A stretch of 44,687 nt of DNA from an uncultured Tessaracoccus sp. (GTDB lineage Bacteria > Actinomycetota > Actinomycetes > Propionibacteriales > Propionibacteriaceae). Positions 34,126 through 44,687 of this stretch are shown piece after piece. The stretch is from assembly GCF_947255005.1 (NCBI RefSeq), contig NZ_CAMYFI010000018.1, positions 1-44,687 on the forward strand, given 5' to 3'. Numbering within the stretch: position 1 is the first letter of the stretch; each line of letters starts with the position of its first letter. Made by a program: the position numbers and the translations under genes. A model generated the notes under the pieces. That model saw only the letters and a list, made by a program, of their open reading frames with translations. It was not told where the DNA came from and did no database searches.

Positions 34126-34214
34126 GCCCCCATGGTAGTTGTCCGCGCTCGCCCGCACGCAGAGTCTGCATTTTCCGTGTAGAACGGGCACGTGCGGACC
34201 ACTAGAGTAGTGGC

Positions 34215-34685
34215 ATGAAACTAGCCTTTCAGCACTCCTACCCAGCTCCTCCCCGCGACGTCGCTGCGCTCCTGCGCAACGAGGCATTTCTCGACGACGT
34301 GGCCCAGCACGCTGGTGCGGTACAACACACTGTCGTGACTGGCGATGTTGGTACGCGCATTGATATGACGCTGCCAGCACCCGACCACGTGCAGAAAGTC
34401 CTGGGCAAGACAGTGAAGGTTTCGATCCTCCTGGCTTTCTCCGACGAGACCTCGGACGGCACCATTCCAGGGACGATGAATGTCGACGTGCCCGGCATGC
34501 CCGTCGAAGCGCGTGCTACATCGAAACTGGTGCCGACGAGCACAGGCACTGTGGGCGACTACGCCGGGGAGCTCAAGGTCAAGATTCCGCTCGTGGGCAA
34601 GAAGGTCGAGGCGCAGGTGGAGCCCTTTATTGTCCAGGCGTTTGCAGGCATGGAGAAGCGTGCCCACGTGTGGCTGACACGCTGA
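34215..34685 (+). CDS. DUF2505 family protein
   Basis: A 156-residue protein of the DUF2505 group, whose fold resembles the START/SRPBCC lipid or hydrophobic-ligand pocket family. It starts MKLAFQHSYPAPPRDVAALL; other recognisable parts are LGKTVKVSILLAFS, DVPGMPVEARATSKLVPTS and the C-terminal helix VEPFIVQAFAGMEKRAHVWL. No signal peptide or enzyme motif is seen. ATG 34215 has only a weak ribosome site. Divergent from the PHP gene, convergent with the DUF6912-like gene 8 bases away. Confidence 0.88.
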   Translation: MKLAFQHSYPAPPRDVAALLRNEAFLDDVAQHAGAVQHTVVTGDVGTRIDMTLPAPDHVQKVLGKTVKVSILLAFSDETSDGTIPGTMNVDVPGMPVEARATSKLVPTSTGTVGDYAGELKVKIPLVGKKVEAQVEPFIVQAFAGMEKRAHVWLTR

Positions 34686-34693
34686 CTGCGTAA

Positions 34694-35152
34694 CTAGCCG
34701 CGTCGATACTCCACGACATCGTTCCACAGCAGGTCGTGTTCTTGTAGTAAGGCTTGCACCTCGGGCAGGCCCCAAGCGTCGTCGATACTCGCACCTGCGG
34801 GCACCGTCGGCAGCTCAACCCCTGGGGCGTCTTCGAACCAAGCCGTCATAGCCTCAGGTGAGCAGCGCACGAGCAGACATTCGCCGTTCTGTGAATCTTC
34901 GCCCGCCTCGACGAGTGCTGCATCGACTTCCGCGACGATGACCACGCGCTCGCCGAATTCGATCAGCCCTGAAATGGACGCCAACACCATGGCGGCGTAC
35001 TCGGCGTCTTCGGACATGTCTGAGGTGTACCCCAACTCGTCGAGCAGGTCCGGCGTCACGGTAAACGCGCGGCGTTGCTCGACGGGAACCGCCCCGGTGA
35101 GCATGGGGAGCTCTGCGGCGGCGACGGGAATGAACACAAGCTTTCTGGCCAC
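34694..35152 (-). CDS. DUF6912-like hypothetical protein
   Basis: A 152-residue protein with an actinobacterial family profile but no known role. It begins (GTG) ARKLVFIPVAAAELPMLTG and continues with RRAFTVTPDLLDELGY, DAEYAAMVLASISGLIEFG and a C-terminal helix VQALLQEHDLLWNDVVEYRRG. The name DUF6912 is recalled from similar proteins and is not certain. The GTG at 35152 starts the first clear strand; a longer frame to 35395 would lie antisense to the cupredoxin gene. The ribosome site is weak. Confidence 0.7.
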   Translation of the reverse strand: MARKLVFIPVAAAELPMLTGAVPVEQRRAFTVTPDLLDELGYTSDMSEDAEYAAMVLASISGLIEFGERVVIVAEVDAALVEAGEDSQNGECLLVRCSPEAMTAWFEDAPGVELPTVPAGASIDDAWGLPEVQALLQEHDLLWNDVVEYRRG

Positions 35153-35264
35153 ACACCAAGCGTAGGCGCACTTCCGCTCACCACGCCCCAGCCACGCGCC
35201 AATGTGGGCACTCGTTGATAGGTTTGCTCCTGTACGGTCAACCGACCCGAAGAAAGAGATGTGG

Positions 35265-35600
35265 ATGTTTCGCAGGACGTTCCTTGCCGCTGCCGGCTCG
35301 ATGCTGATCTTCACCGCGTGCGGCAATGGCCGCTCCGCCGACCCAGTGACAGTAAACCTCGACGTCCCCGAGGGTGGCATCGCGACGCCTATCAAGCAGT
35401 CGGTTCCGCTCGGATCCGAGCTAACCCTGATCGTAACGACGGCCTACGACGACGACATCCACGTCCATGGCTACGAGCACTCGTTCTCCACGAAAGCCGG
35501 TGAACCGCACGAGATTACTTTCACCGCCAACATGGCTGGTGCCTACGAAATCGAAAGCCATGGCGCCAATCAGGTGTACATGAAGTTGGTGGTGGAATGA
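35265..35600 (+). CDS. Cupredoxin-like lipoprotein without the copper Cys
   Basis: A 111-residue exported protein. The N-terminus MFRRTFLAAAGSMLIFTACG has twin Arg and a lipobox-like FTAC (Cys19), so it is probably a Tat- or Sec-exported lipoprotein. The mature part is a cupredoxin-like sandwich: VTVNLDVPEGG, VPLGSELTLIVTTAYDDDIHVHGYEH and PHEITFTANMAGAYEIESHG. Type-1 copper sites use Cys, His, His and Met; here His residues and a Met near the end are present, but no Cys in the folded domain, so copper binding would be atypical or lost. ATG 35265 (AAAGAG 6 bases upstream) is favoured over 35259. It overlaps the next gene by 4 bases (ATGA). Confidence 0.8.
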   Translation: MFRRTFLAAAGSMLIFTACGNGRSADPVTVNLDVPEGGIATPIKQSVPLGSELTLIVTTAYDDDIHVHGYEHSFSTKAGEPHEITFTANMAGAYEIESHGANQVYMKLVVE

Positions 35601-36871
35601 TTCTCCTCCACGGAATCGCGTCCCGATCTGACCTTCCGCTTCCCTTCTGGCTCGTCCTGCTGGCCGCAGCCGTGGTGTTGTTCGTCACGTTCTATTTTCT
35701 GTTCTTCGCGTGGAAACGCTCACGCTTTGAAGACGATGATGGCGTGCCCATGCCACGTCTCACCAAGGCAATCGACAGTCTTCCCGGACGCGTCATCGCT
35801 CGCACCCTCGTGGGGGCGGTCTGGATTCTCAGCGCGGTTGCGCTTATTTTCGGCGCCGACCGTATCGACAATCCCGTGGTTGGCTTCATCTACGTCTGGC
35901 TGTGGGTTGGGCTCGTAGTGTTTTCCGTCTTTCTAGGCAAGGCGTACAAGGCGACGAACCCCATCCGCACGCTGCTCGCCTTCCGCGGCAGCGCGGCGGT
36001 GGCTCCCGACGGTGCAGGTTCCCGCGCCCCCGCGGCACTCGCTCTCGCGGGCTTCCTCTACATGGAGCTCGTACTCCCTCAAGGCATCACTTTGCCGGCC
36101 CTGCGCATTGCGGCTGGGCTGTGGTTGGCGTGGTGCATCATCGGATTCTTCGTGCGCCCGCACTGGATTGAACGGGCTGACCCATTCGAGGTGTACGGCA
36201 CGACGGTGGCCAGCCTGTCACCGTGGAAACGCAAAGACGGCGTCGTGCAACGGATGAATCCGGTGCGCAACCTTGCCAGCTGGACCCCGCCCACGGCGAC
36301 GTACACCGTCGCGGTGGTGCTGCTGGGAGGTACCGCATTCGATGCCATGTCCAACACGCCGCGCTGGCAACGCATGGTTCAAGACGTGTCCACGCCCGCG
36401 TGGGTGCTGGGCACCATCGGCCTGGCCGCTACGATCGCACTCGTCACGGCCCTCTACGCACTTGGCTGCAAGTTCCTCGATGAGGGCGAAGGGCTGCGCT
36501 CCACCATGAACCGCCTCTCCCCCGGCTTGGTGCCGCTGATCGTCGGGTACTGCCTAGCCCACTACGGCACCTACCTGTATTTGGAGGGGCAGCGCACAGC
36601 CATCCGATTCAACGATCCACTCGGCACGGGGCAGAACTGGTTCGGGTTCGCAGAAGCAGGCCCCAACGTCGACCTGTTCGCATTTCCCACCTTCGTGGCT
36701 TGGTGCCAGGTGCTACTCATCGTTGGCGGGCACGTGCTTGGCGTCGTCGTCACACACGACGTCGCCCTGCGCCGCCCAGCAGGCAAGGTGATGACACGGC
36801 AGCTGCCGCTGCTGCTCGTGATGGTGGTATTCACCGTCGGTGGATTGCTGCTCATGTTTGGTGGGAGTTAA
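35597..36871 (+). CDS. Polytopic membrane protein paired with the cupredoxin lipoprotein
   Basis: A 424-residue integral membrane protein with about ten helices (first at about 15-39, last at about 400-421) and no named enzyme motif. Similar actinobacterial proteins have been labelled fenitrothion hydrolase in databases, a name I do not regard as a proven function. Features include the cytoplasmic segment KAYKATNPIRTLLAF, the conserved-looking VQRMNPVRNLASWTPPTATY, and CLAHYGTYLYLEGQRTAI with a His in a membrane-side loop. The ATG overlaps the cupredoxin stop (ATGA at 35597), so the two products are made together and probably form a membrane complex. Confidence 0.75.
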   Translation: MILLHGIASRSDLPLPFWLVLLAAAVVLFVTFYFLFFAWKRSRFEDDDGVPMPRLTKAIDSLPGRVIARTLVGAVWILSAVALIFGADRIDNPVVGFIYVWLWVGLVVFSVFLGKAYKATNPIRTLLAFRGSAAVAPDGAGSRAPAALALAGFLYMELVLPQGITLPALRIAAGLWLAWCIIGFFVRPHWIERADPFEVYGTTVASLSPWKRKDGVVQRMNPVRNLASWTPPTATYTVAVVLLGGTAFDAMSNTPRWQRMVQDVSTPAWVLGTIGLAATIALVTALYALGCKFLDEGEGLRSTMNRLSPGLVPLIVGYCLAHYGTYLYLEGQRTAIRFNDPLGTGQNWFGFAEAGPNVDLFAFPTFVAWCQVLLIVGGHVLGVVVTHDVALRRPAGKVMTRQLPLLLVMVVFTVGGLLLMFGGS

Positions 36872-36885
36872 CTGGCGTTCTCGGC

Positions 36886-36901
36886 CTGACCGCAGGGTCA
36901 G
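36886..36901 (+). terminator. Weak hairpin after the membrane protein gene
   Basis: A 6-base stem CTGACC/GGTCAG with loop GCAG lies 15 bases after the stop. No T-tract follows. It is only a possible terminator. Confidence 0.35.
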
Positions 36902-36968
36902 AAGAAAGTGTTGTCCGACGGTTTGTAGTACCTAGTTTTTGGGCTGCCCTCACGCTTAGCGTGGACGC

Positions 36969-37328
36969 ATGCTTCTCAAAACCATTGCACATGCCGGCGC
37001 TCAGCGCCCCCGTATCGCCGGGTCACCCCCGCCTCGTCAAGCGATCGCACTCGCTACCGCCGTCCTCGAGTCGCTCTTCGGCCGACGCCCCCTCCACCAC
37101 CTACGCCAACACCTCAGCACACACGCGTTTCAGAGCTTGGCGGAGGGTAGAGAGTCAGGTCGGTTCCTGCGGTCGACCATCGGCTCCTGGCGATGCCAAA
37201 TGCCAACGTCAACAGCCGCCGAGGTCTGCATCAGAGTGTCACTGCACGGGCGATGGCTCGTGTGCGTGATGCGTCTGGATTTCCTCAACCAGTGGCGCTG
37301 CTCCGAATTTCGCATCCTCGGCGCGTGA
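36969..37328 (+). CDS. Rv3235-family protein
   Basis: A 119-residue protein of the actinobacterial Rv3235 family; function unknown. Family features are AIALATAVLESLFGRRPLHHLRQHLSTHAFQSL (read as LATAVLESLFGRRPL and HLRQHLSTHAFQSL), RSTIGSWRCQMPTSTAAEVC, RWLVCVMRLDF and the end WRCSEFRIL. The position, convergent with secA, is also usual. ATG 36969 has no strong ribosome site; a leaderless message or an upstream start is possible. The remaining bases between 36872 and 36968 hold only a weak hairpin and presumably the promoter. Confidence 0.75.
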   Translation: MLLKTIAHAGAQRPRIAGSPPPRQAIALATAVLESLFGRRPLHHLRQHLSTHAFQSLAEGRESGRFLRSTIGSWRCQMPTSTAAEVCIRVSLHGRWLVCVMRLDFLNQWRCSEFRILGA

Positions 37329-37361
37329 AGCCCACACGCGAGACGGCATGCGGTGCTGGCG

Positions 37362-40094
<2,733 letters not shown>

Positions 40095-40164
40095 GTCGAG
40101 TGTCCTTCGATTGCACAACAGATGCCTTGGCCATCCTAGCGCCGTCGCGCAATACCGTAGAAAT

Positions 40165-40206
40165 GTTCACGGGCGTCCGGCGTGACTACGCCGAACGCCC
40201 GTGAAC
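40165..40206 (-). terminator. Strong hairpin downstream of hpf
   Basis: A 12-base perfect stem (40165-40176 with 40195-40206), one mismatch, then a 6-base stem (40178-40183 with 40188-40193) and a 4-base loop. In the hpf reading direction it is followed by ATTTCT. It lies 19 bases after the hpf stop and 71 bases before the secA start, so it probably separates their transcripts. Confidence 0.75.
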
Positions 40207-40224
40207 GAGCACATTGTTGTAAGG

Positions 40225-40830
40225 TCACTTGTCGACGTTCAGGTGGATGACACCATAGTTGTACGCCTTCCGCCGGTAGACCACTGATGGTCTGCCCGTC
40301 TCGGCATCCTCGTAGAGGAAGAAGTCGTGCCCGACGAGTTCCATCTCGTCGAGGGCCTGCGCCAGCGTGAGCGGCACCGCATCGAATTCCTTCTCGCGCA
40401 CCACTAGCGGGCCATCGCCCGTGACCACAAGGCCGGCCACTTCCTGCTGTGGCACCGCATCGTCATCGTGTTGCTCCGACATCGCCGGGAGCGGAGGCAT
40501 CTCGCCTGTCGCAGAACGAAGCCCGCGGTGGTTCTTGCGTCGGTCTGCCGCCTTCCTGAGCTGCGTCTTCAGCCGATCCAGCGCCGCTTCAAAGGCGAGC
40601 ATCTTGTCGGACGAACGCCCTTCTGCCCGAATGACGGGGCCTTTGCTGCGCAGGGTGATTTGAACAACGACGGCGTCCTCAGGATCCTTGGTGGCCTCAC
40701 GGGCGTGAAATTCGACCTCGGAGCGGATGACCCGATCCCGCAGCTTTTCAACGGTTTCGAGCCGTTGGGCAACGGCTTCTTTCAACTCGGGGCTGAGGTT
40801 GCAGTGCCGGCCGGTGACGACGATGTCCAT
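40225..40830 (-). CDS. hpf: Long-form ribosome hibernation promoting factor
   Basis: Binds ribosomes in slow growth and drives 100S dimers. The 201 residues hold an N-terminal S30AE domain (MDIVVTGRHCNLSPELKEAV to about 100, including LAFEAALDRLKTQLRKAADRRK) and a C-terminal dimerisation domain beginning VVREKEFDAVPLTLAQAL and ending HDFFLYEDAETGRPSVVYRR plus YNYGVIHLN. ATG 40830 has GGAGGAGTC directly upstream. A longer in-frame start at 40908 (MSYGTT) lies in the leader and is unlikely. Gene order comF-hpf-secA matches Mycobacterium Rv3242c-Rv3241c-Rv3240c. Confidence 0.95.
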   Translation of the reverse strand: MDIVVTGRHCNLSPELKEAVAQRLETVEKLRDRVIRSEVEFHAREATKDPEDAVVVQITLRSKGPVIRAEGRSSDKMLAFEAALDRLKTQLRKAADRRKNHRGLRSATGEMPPLPAMSEQHDDDAVPQQEVAGLVVTGDGPLVVREKEFDAVPLTLAQALDEMELVGHDFFLYEDAETGRPSVVYRRKAYNYGVIHLNVDK

Positions 40831-40856
40831 GACTCCTCCATGAGTAGAAAACGCGA

Positions 40857-40894
40857 AACCGCAAAGTTCAGTGATGTCGCTGAGCTCTGCGGTT
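40857..40894 (-). promoter_or_regulatory. Leader hairpin upstream of hpf
   Basis: Arms 40857-40863 and 40888-40894 form a 7-base perfect stem (AACCGCA/TGCGGTT), with a 4-base inner stem (TCAG/CTGA). It would end about 26 bases before the hpf start, in the 5' leader. A regulatory role is possible but only inferred from position. Confidence 0.35.
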
Positions 40895-40954
40895 GTTCCA
40901 TATGACAACGTTACCGCCTACTTCCAAAGCTGGTGACGACGATTGTGAATTTGT

Positions 40955-41587
40955 TCACGATTGCGCTGGTTTATCGACGTTCGCGATCACTGCGGCGGCG
41001 AGCACGTCGACACCCGAGCACTCCAAAGCCCGAATGCCCTCTGCGAGCGAGGCGCCGGTGGTGACGATGTCGTCCACGACGACGACCCTGCCAATATGCA
41101 TCGTCGAGCGCATCGAAGCGCGCATGTTCTGGCTTCGGGATGCTCGACTGAGCTCAAGCTGATCGGCTCCCCTTGAACTTCGACGAAGCCCGCGGCGGCT
41201 GCGGAGCCCCGTCGCACGTGCCGCTGCACCCGCCAGGCGAGCTGCATGATCGAAGCCTCTAGCCCGTACCGCACTCGGGCGCGACGGGATGGGCACCAAC
41301 CACGTATCGCTGGGCAGCTGCAACGCTTCGACCGCCACGGCGAGTCGGTTCGCTAGCGCTCGCTCGATGTGTAGCGCGCCATCATCCTTGTAGCGGGGAA
41401 TGATGTTGCTCAGATGGGGGCGATACGGGTTGGCCGCCATGATCGTCGGCACACCGGCGCGCTCGACGAGGGTCGGGGCGACGTCGAGAGCCAGCGCACA
41501 TTCGGGGCACAGCCCCCAGCGGGGCTGGTCACACCCAGGACACTGCGCGCCGAGCAACAGATCTGCGAGGGCATCGATGAGGTTCAC
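40955..41587 (-). CDS. comF: ComF-family phosphoribosyltransferase-like protein
   Basis: A 210-residue protein with an N-terminal zinc ribbon (CPGC at about 16-19 and CPEC at about 27-30) and a PRTase domain with RVVVVDDIVTTGAS, the PRPP-binding loop. ComF helps DNA uptake in naturally competent bacteria; in most actinobacteria its role is unproven. The start is GTG 41587: an in-frame stop lies 2 codons upstream, and the AAGGAG lies only 1 base before the GTG, unusually close. Internal segments include LVPIPSRPSAVRARGFDHAARLAG. Downstream of lpqB and upstream of hpf, the usual order. Confidence 0.9.
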   Translation of the reverse strand: MNLIDALADLLLGAQCPGCDQPRWGLCPECALALDVAPTLVERAGVPTIMAANPYRPHLSNIIPRYKDDGALHIERALANRLAVAVEALQLPSDTWLVPIPSRPSAVRARGFDHAARLAGAAARATGLRSRRGLRRSSRGADQLELSRASRSQNMRASMRSTMHIGRVVVVDDIVTTGASLAEGIRALECSGVDVLAAAVIANVDKPAQS

Positions 41588-41649
41588 ACTCCTTTAGTGT
41601 GTCCACTCACCCTTGCCGATTTGCATTCTCCACAGGACGGTTATCCGAA

Positions 41650-43338
41650 TCAACCAGCGAACGCCAAATCGGTTACCTTTACGTCGACGTGCGCCCAGCG
41701 ATTGGGTGCGGTGTACCGCCATACCGCACCGCCACTGCCACGCAATGCGATCAGGCCACCACCTTGACGAGGTAACGCGGCGACACTTTGGATGGGTTCG
41801 CGGAAACTACCGATCTCCTCGACGAATGCCCCATCCGCACTGACGACGACCACACCCCAGCTCTCATCGATATCCCCTGTAAGCACAAGTGTGGATTCCG
41901 AGTTCCATTGCACATCATCAATACGCGTGATCGATTGTCCGCTCGGGCCCGTGGGCGGTAGCTCCTGCCACCTGTCGAGCACACCAGGACTCGAAGCCAC
42001 CATCAGCCCGAGGTGAGTACTTCCGTTGCGCTCCCCCACGACAGCCGCCACGGCACCAGTCTGGTGCATCGAGAATCCTCGCAGAGCCATGCTTGCAGGC
42101 AACCGGACCTCCATCACCTCCACTTCGTGCTGCGCGGACACCCGGAACATTCGGGTCATGCCTTGCGCGTCGTCGCCAAGCGCATAGAAGTAACCGAGCG
42201 CCCACTGCCCTCCGTGAATCTTCGTGAATCCCGGCTGGATAGGAGTCAGCGCGTCGTCACTAAGGCCGACGGACACGGTTTGACGGTCGGCCCCGATCAA
42301 CGCGGTATGAGTACCATCAATCGAGATGGCCACCTCCGCCGACGGAGGCAACTCGCCGCCCAAGGGAACGAAGCGCCCGTGGTCATTCAGCGTTCCAGGC
42401 GTGTGATCTTGCACCGCGAACAAATCCTGCGACAGCGTCCGAGACAGCACGGAATACCCTTGCTGCGTTGCCAGTTCGAGCACGCCATCGGCGCTTTGCC
42501 CGGGCAGGGCGAATTGGATGCCGTCGACGGTGACCTTCAGCGCCGTGACGCGTGGCACAGACGTCAGCGACCACAGCAGCTGCGCTCCGAGGCGCCGTCG
42601 CTGCTCCGGCGGCATTGACGGCGCTATCCCAGTGAGATCCACCGTCGCTACTCCGTCCTCGTCAACGCTTGCGCCACCAGCGCCGAGCTGCACTCCTGAT
42701 GGGATGGTGTTGCGCACGACGTTGGCCATGCGTTCAGAAGGTCCTCGCAGCACGGCCTCCACGATTCGGCCAGGCGATACTTCCGTTTCTGGAATGATGA
42801 GCAGGTCGGGTACGCCAACTTCGTTATCTAGCGCGGAGAAGTAGATGGTGACCTGCCGATAGTTCCGGGCGAACAGGTATCTGGAGAGCAGCACGCCGTC
42901 GGATGGATTACTGATGCGCCACTGCCCCTGTTCTTTCACGAGTCCAAAGTCGTGCCTCAGCGGCTCTCCGATCGGCTGGAAGCGGTCAGCATCATCGATT
43001 TCGCCAAGCAGCACGCCTTGGAGGAGATAATGATCGTCGGCTTCTATCACGGACCCCTGGAACACCTGCGTTGGCCGTTCAGGCGCCCACTGCTGAGCGG
43101 CTTCAGCGGTGAGATAGGCGCGTGCTGTGCGATACGTGGCGTCGCCTTCAGACATGGCCAGTAGGAAGCCTTCGATGATCTGCGCAGGTTCGTCATCGCC
43201 TCGCGGGGGTTGCGGGGCAATCTCGATGCCCGCCGGATCTTCCGGAATCGGAACCTCTTCGATGGGGCCTTCCGTGGGAATCGACGCGCAGCCCGTACAT
43301 ACCAGCAAGAATGTGAGAAGCAGTATCCGCAATCTCAT
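41650..43338 (-). CDS. lpqB: LpqB lipoprotein, partner of the MtrAB two-component system
   Basis: Extracellular lipoprotein of 562 residues that works with MtrB. The signal peptide ILLLTFLLVCTGC gives lipid-bearing Cys17. A domain at about 45-160 (AQIIEGFLLAMSEGDATYRTA) precedes a GerMN domain with VTIYFSALDNEVGVPDLLIIP, GIVEAVLRGPS-like residues and PRVTALKVTVDG. The C-terminal half is a beta-propeller-like region (about 290-560, e.g. VAISIDGTHTALIG and VVSADGAFVEEIG). ATG 43338 overlaps the mtrB stop (ATGA), which couples the two. ComF follows after 62 bases. Confidence 0.95.
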   Translation of the reverse strand: MRLRILLLTFLLVCTGCASIPTEGPIEEVPIPEDPAGIEIAPQPPRGDDEPAQIIEGFLLAMSEGDATYRTARAYLTAEAAQQWAPERPTQVFQGSVIEADDHYLLQGVLLGEIDDADRFQPIGEPLRHDFGLVKEQGQWRISNPSDGVLLSRYLFARNYRQVTIYFSALDNEVGVPDLLIIPETEVSPGRIVEAVLRGPSERMANVVRNTIPSGVQLGAGGASVDEDGVATVDLTGIAPSMPPEQRRRLGAQLLWSLTSVPRVTALKVTVDGIQFALPGQSADGVLELATQQGYSVLSRTLSQDLFAVQDHTPGTLNDHGRFVPLGGELPPSAEVAISIDGTHTALIGADRQTVSVGLSDDALTPIQPGFTKIHGGQWALGYFYALGDDAQGMTRMFRVSAQHEVEVMEVRLPASMALRGFSMHQTGAVAAVVGERNGSTHLGLMVASSPGVLDRWQELPPTGPSGQSITRIDDVQWNSESTLVLTGDIDESWGVVVVSADGAFVEEIGSFREPIQSVAALPRQGGGLIALRGSGGAVWRYTAPNRWAHVDVKVTDLAFAG

Positions 43339-44687
43339 TCGTGGCTCCCTTCATCGAAAGTAGGCGAGACGGGAAGTGGCGACACGAGCACGTTGTGGTT
43401 GCGGGTTCGGGGCAAGGTGAGGCGAAATTGCGCCCCTTCCCCGGGCCTTCCCCATGCCGAGAGCCAGCCACGATGGAGTTTGGCATCCTCCAACGCGATG
43501 GACAGCCCAAGCCCGGTGCCCCCGACTACGCGGGTTCGGGCGGGGTCGGCACGCCAGAATCGGTCGAATACCTTCGCAGATTGATCGCAATCGAAGCCGA
43601 CGCCGTGATCGCGTACCGTTAACGCGACGGTGTCCTCATCGGCAGCGACCGTCACCTCGACTGGTTTGCCTTGCCCGTGGTCGATCGCGTTGCTGAGAAG
43701 ATTGCGCAATATTCGCCGCACGCGGCGATCATCGAGTTCGGCACGAGTATCGTCGCTCAGCACGCGCAGCCGTAGCTCGATGCCTTGGCGTTCGGCAAGC
43801 GGGCGTTGAGCCTCTATTTCCTCCTTGACGAGCTGCGAGAAATTGTGTTCGTCGAGTGCGAGCACCGCTGCGCCGGCGTCGAATCGAGAGATCTCGAGCA
43901 GATCGGCCAGCAACTCGTCGAAGCGTTCGATCTCGCTCCACATCAGCTCGATCGTGCGACGTGATTCGGCGCCGATGTCATGGCGGCTGGCGTACAGCAG
44001 GTCTGAGGCCATTTTGATGGTGGTGAGTGGCGTGCGGAGCTCGTGCGACACGTCGCTCACGAACTGGCGTTGCACAGCCGACAGGCTCTCGAGCTGACGG
44101 ATGCGAGTCTGGAGTTCGCCTGCCATCTGGTTCATCGAGGAGGCGAGCGCTTGAATCTCGACGGTGCCTCGTTCTTCCATGCGTTCATCGAGCTGGCCAG
44201 AAGCGAGCCGCAGCGCGGTGACGCTCGCGCGTCGAATCGGCGTCACTGCCTGCCAGGTCACGGCGTAGACAATGACGAGCATGGCGCCCAGCAGCAACGT
44301 GAAGCTGACGATCACGGCATTCTGGATGAGCCGAAGGGTTTGGCTTTCTGCTGTCATGGGGAAGACGTAGTAGACGGGAACTCGCTCGTTCGTCGCGGTG
44401 ATGAGGCTTGCCCCAATCACGAATCCGGGTTCGCTTTCCTTGGCGGGATCAGCCCAGTGCACGGAGGTCGGGGTGATGTACATGCCGTCGACTTCATGCA
44501 CCTTCGCGGCCAACGCTGCTGGCACGGATGACGCCTCGAGGCCGCCTGATACGAGCGTGGAGGTGGATGACTGGATCACCATCTGATACTGCGTGGTTTG
44601 CGCGCTGGTTTGTTCTGCCAGGCGGTTCAGCGCTTCCCCGACAGCCATGTTCCTGGCGTCGGATCCGCGTAGCTGCTGCTGCATGAA
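43335..44687 (-). CDS. mtrB: Sensor histidine kinase MtrB, 5' end outside the window
   Basis: Sensor kinase of the MtrAB system, which in relatives controls cell-wall and division genes. The visible 450 residues begin inside the extracellular sensor region (YVFPMTAESQTLRL), then a membrane helix (NAVIVSFTLLLGAMLVIVYAV), a HAMP linker (VTPIRRASVTALRLASGQ), and the phosphoacceptor block FVSDVSHELRTPLTTIKMAS. The ATPase has the N box NLLSNAIDHGQ, VRDHGVGFD, VFDRFWRAD and GGTGLGLSIALED. The first membrane helix and start codon must lie beyond 44687, since the frame stays open to the edge. It overlaps lpqB by 4 bases. Confidence 0.95.
   Translation of the reverse strand, partial: FMQQQLRGSDARNMAVGEALNRLAEQTSAQTTQYQMVIQSSTSTLVSGGLEASSVPAALAAKVHEVDGMYITPTSVHWADPAKESEPGFVIGASLITATNERVPVYYVFPMTAESQTLRLIQNAVIVSFTLLLGAMLVIVYAVTWQAVTPIRRASVTALRLASGQLDERMEERGTVEIQALASSMNQMAGELQTRIRQLESLSAVQRQFVSDVSHELRTPLTTIKMASDLLYASRHDIGAESRRTIELMWSEIERFDELLADLLEISRFDAGAAVLALDEHNFSQLVKEEIEAQRPLAERQGIELRLRVLSDDTRAELDDRRVRRILRNLLSNAIDHGQGKPVEVTVAADEDTVALTVRDHGVGFDCDQSAKVFDRFWRADPARTRVVGGTGLGLSIALEDAKLHRGWLSAWGRPGEGAQFRLTLPRTRNHNVLVSPLPVSPTFDEGSHE

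Overview
The window is chromosomal DNA from a high-GC Gram-positive bacterium (Actinomycetota). The evidence is a set of families found almost only there: SepH (DUF3071), DUF4193, DUF3093, DUF3107, DUF3710, DUF5998, an Rv3235-type protein, AdnA/AdnB, LpqB and MtrB. Part of the order matches the Mycobacterium run trmA-like/ceoB/ceoC/OB-fold/DUF3710/dut/DUF3093/DUF4193 and the run secA/hpf/comF/lpqB/mtrB. Another part (sepH, tk, DUF5998, a phosphodiesterase, parC, parE) recalls the Streptomyces order. A member of the Propionibacteriales or a nearby order is plausible, but this is not proven from sequence alone.

Layout. 1-464: a YefM-YoeB type toxin-antitoxin pair, with the toxin cut by the window edge. 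548-5759: an rRNA/tRNA m5U methyltransferase divergent from two coupled RCK (Trk/Ktr) potassium subunits, then a minus-strand operon DUF3093-dut-DUF3710-OB-fold, DUF4235 and DUF4193. 5893-10407: sepH, then a minus-strand chain of overlapping genes (DUF5998, phosphodiesterase, GT4 glycosyltransferase, thymidine kinase). 10463-13951: an App1-like phosphatase and parC. 13962-20191: a beta-carbonic anhydrase, a short actinobacterial intergenic repeat, and a sugar ABC importer (binding protein, two permeases) with a GH3 beta-glucosidase. 20208-22286: parE, so the sugar cassette sits between the two topoisomerase IV genes. 22412-29407: a DUF7455 zinc protein and the operon adnA-adnB-nudC (double-strand break resection plus NAD-cap/NAD hydrolysis).

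29575-36871: a PP2C phosphatase, DUF3107, a DEAD-box RNA helicase that appears to start at CTG, trpS, a PHP phosphoesterase, DUF2505, a DUF6912-like protein, and a coupled cupredoxin lipoprotein/polytopic membrane protein pair. 36969-44687: an Rv3235-family protein, secA, hpf, comF, lpqB and the 3' part of mtrB.

Most genes are housekeeping. The least ordinary points are the N-terminally reduced SepH, the CTG-initiated helicase, a ParC without a recognisable GyrA-box, the ATPase-less sugar cassette between parC and parE, the cupredoxin/membrane protein pair, and several strong hairpins at convergent gene ends. I found no CRISPR array, tRNA, rRNA, insertion sequence or prophage. No clearly new multi-gene defence or biosynthetic system is visible.
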